Source: an uncultured Jannaschia sp.
GTDB taxonomy: Bacteria; Pseudomonadota; Alphaproteobacteria; Rhodobacterales; Rhodobacteraceae
DNA length: 39,114 nt
Reading direction: 5' to 3'
Assembly: GCF_947494055.1 (NCBI RefSeq)
Contig: NZ_CANLTR010000033.1
Coordinates: forward strand, 1 to 39,114
This document shows, one piece after another, positions 7,905 through 14,510 of the stretch (positions within the stretch are counted from its first letter, which is position 1; every line of letters starts with the position of its first letter). Both the position numbers and the translations under genes were made by a program. The notes under the pieces were generated by a model. It was not told the origin of the DNA and did not search any database. It saw only the letters and a program-made list of their open reading frames with translations.

Positions 7905-8861
7905 ATGTCTGAGGAGGAGAATTTCGGCTATCGCTTCTCGCGAAGTTCTCTGAGGCCTCCAATGACCGACACTGCGTTCCCGGACCACGAATATCTGACG
8001 GTCAAGGAACTGGCCGACCTGCTGCGCTTGAAGGAGCGGAAGATCTACGACCTTGCCGCCTCGGGCGCGGTGCCGTGCTCGCGCGTAACGGGCAAGCTGC
8101 TGTTTCCGGCGGACGAGATCCGCGCATGGATCGACCGTGCCAGATCGGGTGGACACGGTGATACGGCATCCGGCCCGCCGACCCGCCCGCCGATCATGCT
8201 GGGCAGCCACGACCCGTTGCTCGACTGGGCGATCCGGCAATCGTGCTGCGGGCTGGCCACGTTCCACGATGGTTCGCTCGACGGGCTCGAGCGTTTCGAA
8301 CGAAAAGAAGGCGTGGCGGCGGGTCTGCACATCCATGACGAACTTTCGGACAGCTGGAATGTGACCGCGGTCTCGGGTGCGACGGGCAATCAGAACGCCG
8401 TGCTCGTGACCTTCGCCACCCGGCATCGGGGCCTTGTCGTCCGCCCTGGCATGCCCCCGCTATCGGGCCTGTGCGATCTTGCAGGCCGCCGCATCGTGCC
8501 CCGTCAGTCGGGATCAGGAACGGATACTCTGTTCCGACACCTGGCTGCGCGCGAAGGGCTGGGCCTGTCTAATCTGGACATGGCCGAGGTGGCCCGCACC
8601 GAGGACGAAGCCGTCGAGACCGTGCGCCGCGGCGAGGCCGACGCGGCCTTCGGTCTCGAGGCAATGGCACGGAGCTACGGCCTCGACTTCGTGCCGATCC
8701 TCGACGAGGAGTTCGCGCTTCTTGTCGACCGCAAGGCCTGGTTCGAGCCGCCGATGCAGACGTTGATGACCTTCTGCGCGTCGGCGGCCTTCAAGGCACG
8801 CGCCGAGGCCTATGGCGGCTACGACATTGGCGCATTGGGCACGGTCGTCTGGAACGCTTAG
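7905..8861 (+). CDS. Excisionase-type HTH regulator with periplasmic-binding-like effector domain
   Basis: This 318-residue cytoplasmic protein combines an excisionase/MerR-like winged helix (EYLTVKELADLLRLKERKIYDLAASGAV, about residues 28-55) with a substrate-binding-protein-like domain of the kind found in one-component regulators (PBP-like superfamily, PF12727 type). The latter contains LGSHDPLLDWAIRQ, SGATGNQNAVLV, RQSGSGTDTLFRH and GEADAAFGLEAMAR. No signal peptide is present. It follows tupA, so tungstate/molybdate (or molybdopterin-related) sensing is likely. The ATG at 7905 has AGGAA upstream; a start at 7962 would still keep both domains. It may bind the CCGTA half-sites at 5497-5520. 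Confidence 0.8.
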   Translation: MSEEENFGYRFSRSSLRPPMTDTAFPDHEYLTVKELADLLRLKERKIYDLAASGAVPCSRVTGKLLFPADEIRAWIDRARSGGHGDTASGPPTRPPIMLGSHDPLLDWAIRQSCCGLATFHDGSLDGLERFERKEGVAAGLHIHDELSDSWNVTAVSGATGNQNAVLVTFATRHRGLVVRPGMPPLSGLCDLAGRRIVPRQSGSGTDTLFRHLAAREGLGLSNLDMAEVARTEDEAVETVRRGEADAAFGLEAMARSYGLDFVPILDEEFALLVDRKAWFEPPMQTLMTFCASAAFKARAEAYGGYDIGALGTVVWNA

Positions 8862-9154
8862 GCCGAAGGCAGAGGGTCCCGCTCTGGCAACGCTTGCAAC
8901 TCGCGCGGCAGGCATCCCGCCCTTCAATTTCACCCCCCCCCGCTTAAGTCGTAAGCCGTGTAGACGAAACCGCAATTCGCACGTCAACGCCGTCAGCGAA
9001 GCTTCGACGTGGTCTGAACGACGCCGTGGCAGTCTGAATGTAGCGCAATACGAGTGTCGGCTTCCGTCGACGCAGCCTTGCTAGTTTGCGGCCGCGGCGA
9101 ATTCACACTGTCCGCCTTTCCAAGACATTCCAGGAATCCCAGCCCCCTTGGTTT
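8862..9154. other. Intergenic region with no recognisable gene
   Basis: No convincing coding region, RNA or terminator was seen here. It contains a run of nine C (about 8932-8941) and a short palindrome CGAAGCTTCG (8997-9006). It separates the Mo/W block from the convergent AAA/phosphatase cluster. Confidence 0.4.
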
Positions 9155-10025
9155 TCATCCGGACCAGCCGGCGAAGATCACCCCGATCCGTCCGACGCTC
9201 TTCTCGCCCTCCCTTGCAGACCGCGCCCATCCGAGCTGCGGCCGATACGCCGCCCCGGCATCGAGACAGATCGCCTGGCAGCCCTCGACGCCGTCCATTT
9301 GTCCTAGCTCCTCGGCCGTCTCGATGAGCGACGTCCGGATCGCCGGCGTGTGCCCATGCACGACGATCGTCGGCCCCCGCCATCGTTGCCCTGTGAAAGG
9401 ATCGACGTCCCACCCGCCCTGCCACGTCAAGCTTTCGTGCCGGATCGCCGCCCAGTGCAGATCGTCCACCGGCCGGTCCCGTGCGAGATGGATGTCGTCG
9501 GGCGTGGAGGGATCGAGACCGGCATGGACGAAGAGCAGATCGCCGATACGGAGATGCGACGGCGCGGCTTGGATGGTAGCAATGTAGGCCTTGGGGATCG
9601 TCGCGGAGACGCTCGCGCGCTTGCCACCAAGATCTGCGCTCCCACGCCGGATCGATTTCGCGCGTCACGGTCTTGCCGCCGATCGCGAGCCACGGTTCCG
9701 CATTCCCGTCGAGCGCGTCGAGCAGTACCAGCTCGTGGTTGCCGGGCAGGAGGACGACGCGATCGGCGCGGACCAGCCGGGATGCGTTCATTATCAGCCC
9801 GATGGCCCGCAGGCTGTCCAGACCGCGGTCGACGATATCGCCCAGGAAGACGACGAGGCGTTCGGTTGCAGGAGGCTGCGGGGCCCTCGCGATCCCGTCG
9901 AGGCAGGCCGCGAGCAGGTCGGCCTGCCCGTGGACGTCACCGCTCGCGAAGACCTCGAGATTGGCGGGTATGTCGCCCGGCAGGACGCGCGGCGGCAGCG
10001 AGACGTAACGCAGGTCGGGTCTCAT
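9155..10025 (-). pseudogene. PPP-type metallophosphatase, single frameshift
   Basis: This is a serine/threonine-phosphatase-like (ApaH/PrpE-related) metallophosphatase. The first frame shows GDVHGQ (29-34), GDIVDRG (62-68) and GNHE (95-98). After a CCCC tract (9593-9596, minus strand) the sequence leaves frame. The remaining motifs are in the next frame, LLFVHAGLD and VHGHTP, ending at 9155. Removing one C from the tract restores an uninterrupted product of about 289 residues with every metal-binding motif in order, so the lesion is recent or a sequencing error. It is the last gene of a minus cluster with the MbcA/ParS-like protein (38 bp upstream) and the AAA ATPase. The substrate is unknown. 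Confidence 0.75.
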
Positions 10026-10063
10026 CGGGCCTGGCCCTCGAGGTAAATAGCTGTCGGCATCGG

Positions 10064-10486
10064 CTACCAGGGTTGCTGGATGGATCGCAGGTGTCGATAC
10101 ACGAACATCATGCCCGCGCTCCCGTCATCGAGCATTCGGTCGACGGGACGGCGGCCATCATAGTCCGGTCCGGTGTTCGGGCGCATGATCCAAGTCGGCC
10201 CGAGCCGCCCCCCGAACGCTGCGCGCTGCGCGCTATACAGAGCGACCAGCAGGCCGGCCCGCTTGAGCTGCCCGGCCTCGAACGGCGCGTCGTAGGTCCC
10301 GGCGGCGATGCGGTCCCAGTCGTCCGGCGCGACGTCGAGAAGCCCCGCGGCCTCGTCCGGCGTCAGCGACCAGGCCTCCGCAATCCGCCGCATCGCCGTC
10401 GCGACCACGCGGATGGCATCAGGGTCGGCGGCGCGGCCATCGGAAGCGAGAATGCCCGACGGCTTGTCGGTGTCCGAAGGTGTCAT
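10064..10486 (-). CDS. MbcA/ParS/Xre-family (DUF2384-like) protein
   Basis: This 140-residue protein has an N-terminal helical region resembling the Xre-type HTH of RES-type antitoxins (AIRVVATAMRRIAEAWSLTP then DEAAGLLDVAPDDWDRI, residues about 24-61). Its C-terminus resembles the toxin-binding MbcA/ParS domain (LGPTWIMRPNTGPDYDG then RRPVDRMLDDG). Such proteins normally sit beside a RES or ParT toxin. None is present here; the gene lies 10 bp after an AAA ATPase gene and 38 bp before a metallophosphatase. It could be the DNA-binding repressor of this operon and bind the 14-bp palindrome upstream. Calling it an antitoxin would be premature. Confidence 0.7.
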   Translation of the reverse strand: MTPSDTDKPSGILASDGRAADPDAIRVVATAMRRIAEAWSLTPDEAAGLLDVAPDDWDRIAAGTYDAPFEAGQLKRAGLLVALYSAQRAAFGGRLGPTWIMRPNTGPDYDGRRPVDRMLDDGSAGMMFVYRHLRSIQQPW

Positions 10487-10496
10487 CGTCACCCCC

Positions 10497-11564
10497 TCAG
10501 TGCAGCACGGGCAGGGCGAGCACTGCCCGGGCCCGCAAGATGCAGCGCTGGACGGTCCGCAAGCTTGGCTGGGTGTATGCCGGCAGGCGCTCGATCGTCT
10601 CAAGAATTGCTGTCGTGGCCTCGTCAGGTAGGTCGTGTAGAGCAGCCTGCCGGATGGCGAAGTCGTGCAGCTGCGGTCGCGTCGGTCCCGCCAGACGTAG
10701 AGGCGGACAGCGGCTGAGCAGCGGTGCGGACAGCCCCGCGGTGGTGTTGGCCGTCATGATCCAGCCGAGCCAGCTCATATCGAAGCTGACCCGGAAGTAC
10801 GGGCAGGACCACGCCGCCGCCGTCGATCGATCGAGAAGCGGCAGCAGCGCCTGTGCGAGGTCGTGCGCGGTGCCGGACTTCGACCGGACGGACCCGGCCT
10901 TTTCGACCTCGTCGATCACGATCAGAGGATTGGCGACACGATGTGCCAGGATCGTCTCCAGCACCCGCCCCGGCCCGGCGGACGCCCAGCCGACCTGAGA
11001 GCCGACGATTGCAAACCCGGCAGGCTCGCTCGTGGCATCGACGATCGTCGTGGGAGCCCCAACGAGCGATCCGAGCGTCCGAGCCCAGTGGCTCTTGCCG
11101 ATCCCCGGCGGCCCGACGAGCAGCAGCGACGGCAGGCGCAGGCCGGGATCACCCTCGCGGACCGAGCGCCGCATCGCATGCCAGACGGTCTCGGTGGCCG
11201 GCGCCATCCACGGCATGTCGGCGTGCAGGGCGGCCGCGATCTCGTCGGCGCGGTGCTCGGTCGGGATCGCCACGAGGTCGGCCCCGTCGCGCAGGACGGA
11301 GAGCCGGGCGCGGGTCGCGGCGGACAGGTGCGCGAGACCGGTGGCGGCCTCGGCGCGGTCGTGGAGGGCGCGGGCGCGGCGGTGAATACGGATCTTGTCG
11401 GACCTAGGCAGGCAGAGCTGCCATACATGGATGTCCTCGTCACCGTCCGACGGTACCTCGGGACCGCCACTGCCCCGCCAACCTCGGAGCCGCGCCAGGT
11501 GCGCGAAGAGGCGGCGCTCGATGTCGGTGACCGAGAGCAAGTCGTCACGGTAGCGCGCGGCCAT
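10497..11564 (-). CDS. AAA+ ATPase (Lon-like ATPase module), first gene of a three-gene cluster
   Basis: This 355-residue soluble protein has Walker A GPPGIGKS (151-158), Walker B LIVIDEVEKAG (D218/E219), a sensor-1-like IMTANTTAGL and arginine-rich LLSRCPPLRL. This resembles the AAA module of Lon or MoxR/clamp-loader proteins, but no protease domain follows. The first 140 residues are helical and unfamiliar (MAARYRDDLLSVTDIERRLF onwards). It precedes the MbcA/ParS-like gene by 10 bp and then the phosphatase gene, suggesting a functional trio, possibly protein remodelling coupled to regulation. The start ATG lacks a clear ribosome-binding site. Upstream are a palindrome (11664-11677) and a TTGACA (11711-11716, complement). 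Confidence 0.75.
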   Translation of the reverse strand: MAARYRDDLLSVTDIERRLFAHLARLRGWRGSGGPEVPSDGDEDIHVWQLCLPRSDKIRIHRRARALHDRAEAATGLAHLSAATRARLSVLRDGADLVAIPTEHRADEIAAALHADMPWMAPATETVWHAMRRSVREGDPGLRLPSLLLVGPPGIGKSHWARTLGSLVGAPTTIVDATSEPAGFAIVGSQVGWASAGPGRVLETILAHRVANPLIVIDEVEKAGSVRSKSGTAHDLAQALLPLLDRSTAAAWSCPYFRVSFDMSWLGWIMTANTTAGLSAPLLSRCPPLRLAGPTRPQLHDFAIRQAALHDLPDEATTAILETIERLPAYTQPSLRTVQRCILRARAVLALPVLH

Positions 11565-11663
11565 GATGGGATTCGGGGCATGATCGTCCTTTCGACAGGC
11601 AGCCGCCGATCGGGGCGGGCCGCGTCCCGGCCACGTGAACGCGGCGCGGGGGTGACTGTGGAA

Positions 11664-11677
11664 AGGGTCCGGACCCT
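11664..11677. promoter_or_regulatory. 14-bp perfect palindrome, probable operator
   Basis: AGGGTCCGGACCCT reads identically on both strands and lies 100 bp upstream of the AAA ATPase start, just downstream of a candidate TTGACA -35 box on the minus strand. It is a natural target for a dimeric HTH protein such as the MbcA/ParS-like protein two genes on; this is inference from position. Confidence 0.5.
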
Positions 11678-11832
11678 ACAGAACGGAGGGAGAGCGGGGG
11701 CCAAGCAGGATGTCAAACGAACTGCTGGGCAAACCAGCTTTTCTGTCTTATCGTAAATCTAATCAATTCATAATAAACAATTTTAGAGACTTATACTCAG
11801 ACAGACGTCTACGATCCAAGCAGAACTTCTGC

Positions 11833-11860
11833 CGGATGCACAAGCGCACGTGTGCATCCG
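11833..11860. repeat. Perfect 10-bp inverted repeat
   Basis: CGGATGCACA and TGTGCATCCG are separated by 8 bp. It lies between the AAA cluster and the period-22 repeats beyond tniQ. It may be an operator, a hairpin or part of a transposon end. Confidence 0.5.
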
Positions 11861-11925
11861 AGGATAGTTCTGCCCGGACACGAAACGAAACCCCTTTTCC
11901 TGTACACTACCGAGAAGGCATCTGA

Positions 11926-11983
11926 GTAAAGGTCTGCCCGAACCTTAGTAAAGGTCTGCCCAAAACTGAGGAAAATTCTGACG
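11926..11983. repeat. Three 22-bp-spaced repeats, probable TnsB/TniA binding sites at a transposon end
   Basis: GTAAAGGTCTGCCC occurs at 11926-11939 and again at 11948-11961. A degenerate copy, GGAAAATTCTGACG, occurs at 11970-11983, so the period is exactly 22 bp. A further relative, GGATAGTTCTGCCC, is at 11862-11875. Tn7-like and Tn5053-like elements carry such about-20-bp sites in their ends for the DDE transposase. The array lies 95 bp beyond the tniQ stop, where an end is expected. I could not find the matching inverted sites at another end. Confidence 0.6.
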
Positions 11984-12077
11984 GCCTGACGAATCGCCGA
12001 ACCACAACGTTGAATGGGCGGGATGATCTGCCGTGATTCGAAGTATGAAGACGGCTTCGAAGAGCGTCGGCACCCGC

Positions 12078-13523
12078 CTACATGGCGACGCGAATTCCTT
12101 TGATCCCCGGAACACCCTCCTCGCGAACGGCATGACGTTCCCCTACAAGGATCGCGGAGACGAGGGCTGACGTCGGACCCGCCCCGCCCTGGCAGGCAAG
12201 AGCCACCGTTCCGAACCTGCGGTCGTCGTCTTCGGTCCGTACAGGAAGAGCGGCAATCCGCGCCAGGAAATCATCCAGATGACGTCGTGCGAAAACGATC
12301 CGCCTGATCTCGCCGCGCTCTTCGGCCGGAAAGATCGGTCGGAAGACCCCGGAACGGTAGAGAGCGAGCGCCTGTGCATTCGATGCACCGATATAGGCGG
12401 CGACATCGTGCAGGAGGATCGGGTCTGCGAGATCGGCGCAGATCGTTTCGACTTCCCCGACTGGGAAAACCAGATCGCCGCATTCGGCGATCGTAGCACC
12501 CTGATCGACGTATCCAAGCTTTTGCAGGAGCAGGAACAGGCGCCGACGAGTCAACCTGGTCGCCTCGACGAGGCTGCCGAGGGAGTGAAAGCGTCGCTCC
12601 GTAACGACTTCGCCAAGCACGGTCTCCCCGCGGTCGACGGCCGAATGCTCGATGATGTGGTCGCGCAGGATGCCACGGATCGGGCCTGGATCGACGAAGC
12701 TCGAGCGGGTGGCCAACCAGTCGAAGAGCCGCCCGTACATCGCCAACGGACCGGCCTGTGCAGCCTTCGTGCCGGCACGGACGCGAATGTCATCGATGGC
12801 TGAACGGATGGATGCAGGACCCTCGACATAGATTCCGAAGCCAGTTTCGAGAGCGGTTCCTCGCTTGTCGGCCGATAGGCTGTGCAGCCGTACGCCGTGT
12901 CCGTAGTCCAGCACGGCCCCTAGGACTTCGGATGCGGCGAGGACCTGTTCCAGCGTCTGGCCGTCGGTCCAGTCGTCATGCCCATTGCGCCGTGCGATGC
13001 GGTGATCCAGCCAGTCGAGGTAGCGCGGCGTCTGCACAGGGTCCGCCGAAACTTGCCTCTGTCGATCAAGCGCCTTCGATACCGGCAAGGTCCGAATATC
13101 GACGGCCTGGCCATCGACGAAATCAGTCAGCCGGTCATTGTGGATCGGGCATGATTGCGTGACGCGAAAGCACCAGAGGATCCGGTGTCGCCAAGCCTTT
13201 CGCTCCCCGTCGTCCCGCAAACAATGCAGGCAGACCTTTCGGACCCACGGAGCCGCGAAATCCTTCGAGAGATCTTCACCGCGAAAAGCGGTCTCGCGAG
13301 GCAGAATTCGAAACGCGCCGTCAAGAAGCTTCGCAGGATCCATACCGATGGCAGTCGCGAAATCCCTGACCGGGCCGGGCTTTCCGGCGAGGAAGCCCAT
13401 GCGGTCGACGCCGAGATCCGCGAGGATACGGTTCACCGGCTGACCGGTCTCGACGGCTGCGAGACGACCGAGCCAGGACAGGGCCGTCTCGTCGGATTCG
13501 TATGCGAGGCGGGTACGAAGCAT
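12078..13523 (-). CDS. tniQ: TniQ-family transposition protein
   Basis: This 481-residue protein is of the TniQ/TnsD family, which links target recognition to the TnsC/TniB ATPase. The N-terminal TniQ region is recognisable (ETALSWLGRLA, residues 12-22). A zinc motif follows: CLHC (98-101) and CPIH (125-128), with GERKAWRHRILWCF between them. The remainder is helical, with an HTH-like stretch near residue 330 (SLGSLVEATRLTRRRLFLLL). The start chosen lies 5 bp after the tniB stop. It is larger than Tn5053-type TniQ (about 400 residues), so the C-terminus may bring DNA-target specificity, as in TnsD; this is inference. It is the last gene of the transposition operon. Confidence 0.88.
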   Translation of the reverse strand: MLRTRLAYESDETALSWLGRLAAVETGQPVNRILADLGVDRMGFLAGKPGPVRDFATAIGMDPAKLLDGAFRILPRETAFRGEDLSKDFAAPWVRKVCLHCLRDDGERKAWRHRILWCFRVTQSCPIHNDRLTDFVDGQAVDIRTLPVSKALDRQRQVSADPVQTPRYLDWLDHRIARRNGHDDWTDGQTLEQVLAASEVLGAVLDYGHGVRLHSLSADKRGTALETGFGIYVEGPASIRSAIDDIRVRAGTKAAQAGPLAMYGRLFDWLATRSSFVDPGPIRGILRDHIIEHSAVDRGETVLGEVVTERRFHSLGSLVEATRLTRRRLFLLLQKLGYVDQGATIAECGDLVFPVGEVETICADLADPILLHDVAAYIGASNAQALALYRSGVFRPIFPAEERGEIRRIVFARRHLDDFLARIAALPVRTEDDDRRFGTVALACQGGAGPTSALVSAILVGERHAVREEGVPGIKGIRVAM

Positions 13524-13528
13524 CGTCG

Positions 13529-14506
13529 TCACATCCAGCCCTCCTCGAGAAGACGGTTTCGAACGTCCGGCCATTCTTTTGCCATGAACGGATGGATTTC
13601 GCCCGAACCCGTCCGCATCCGGTACAACCGACCGGCAACCTCGAGTTCGACCGTATCTCGACGATCCGTGATCGTCTTCGAGATGATCGCCCTCGCGAGA
13701 TCGAGGGATCGACCGAGGCTTCCATTCGATGCGACGACGATCCGCTCACAAAGATGCGGATCGGACGGCAGAGGGAGATCGAGCATCGTGCAGCACCGAT
13801 CAACGAAAGTCCGCAACTTCAAGGCGTCGTCCTTGCCGAGTGCGAGGGGCCCCAGATCGAACCGCATGAATCGCCGATCGGTCTCCGGGTCCTTCAACAG
13901 CCCTTCCGTGAGCAACGCCGTTCCGGAGAGGACGACGGCAACCGCGTCGTCTCCTTGGAGAAGATGCTTGAGCGTCTGCAAGGCCGCTGCCGGATTTCGC
14001 CCGGTTCCTGGACGCAGGAGATGATGCGCCTCGTCCAGCCAGAGCAGACAAATTCCGGTTTCGGTCATACGATGGCGGGCGGTGGCCCAGATCGCGTTCG
14101 CGGTTGCCTTGTCGGAGAAACCTCCATAGCTCGTGTCGCGCGCGATCAACTCGCCGACCCCCTTGATGGTCGCCTCGGGTGGCACCCGGCAACGTAGCCA
14201 ATTGCCGGGGATGCCCGGTTCGGCCCGGACGAAACCCGGAAGAGCCCCAATGTTGCGGTCGATCATGGTCGTTTTGCCGTCACCGGACTCCCCTCGCACT
14301 GCGACGCCCGAGGTTTCGTTCGTGAGAGGATTACGGCGGGCGATTGGCACGATCGCCCCGTTCTCGTTCACGACCATGATCTCGCGCAGGTAGTCGGTAA
14401 AGAGCGCATCTCTGCTGTTCTTCATGTAGCGTCGTGCGAGCCAGGCAACCCGCCCGGGAATATCGGCCGGCACGGGGTCCAGCGATACGGATCGGTTCTC
14501 GGTCAT
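13529..14506 (-). CDS. tniB: TniB/TnsC-type AAA ATPase
   Basis: This 325-residue AAA+ ATPase is the transposition regulator that bridges target selector and transposase. It has Walker A GESGDGKTT (72-80), Walker B ICLLWLDEAHHLL (D158/E159), a sensor-1-like VVLSGTALL near residue 205 and arginine-rich RRFMRFDLGPL near 225. The N-terminal part (LARRYMKNSRDALFTDYLREI) is typical of TniB. It starts 4 bp after tniA and ends 5 bp before tniQ, in a tight operon. Confidence 0.9.
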   Translation of the reverse strand: MTENRSVSLDPVPADIPGRVAWLARRYMKNSRDALFTDYLREIMVVNENGAIVPIARRNPLTNETSGVAVRGESGDGKTTMIDRNIGALPGFVRAEPGIPGNWLRCRVPPEATIKGVGELIARDTSYGGFSDKATANAIWATARHRMTETGICLLWLDEAHHLLRPGTGRNPAAALQTLKHLLQGDDAVAVVLSGTALLTEGLLKDPETDRRFMRFDLGPLALGKDDALKLRTFVDRCCTMLDLPLPSDPHLCERIVVASNGSLGRSLDLARAIISKTITDRRDTVELEVAGRLYRMRTGSGEIHPFMAKEWPDVRNRLLEEGWM

Positions 14507-14510
14507 TGAA

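Larger units (their letters stand above)
11565..11925. promoter_or_regulatory. Regulatory region upstream of the AAA cluster
   Basis: No gene is seen here. On the minus strand a TTGACA (complement of 11711-11716) could be the -35 of the AAA operon, although the matching -10 is poor. A 14-bp perfect palindrome and a 10-bp inverted repeat lie in the same region. From about 11740 to 11800 it is AT-rich, unlike the flanking genes. Confidence 0.45.

Noticed and set aside
9085-9106. Adjacent NotI-like and EcoRI-like sites (GCGGCCGC, GAATTC) suggesting cloning vector
   Set aside because: The surrounding bases continue naturally into the phosphatase 3' region and show no vector sequence; chance is likely in such GC-rich DNA.
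10064-10486. Classical RES-Xre toxin-antitoxin pair
   Set aside because: No RES-domain or ParT-like protein is encoded on either side; the neighbours are an AAA ATPase and a metallophosphatase.
11926-11983. CRISPR array
   Set aside because: The repeats are 14 bp with 8-bp intervals, only three copies, one degenerate, and no cas genes; this fits transposase binding sites.
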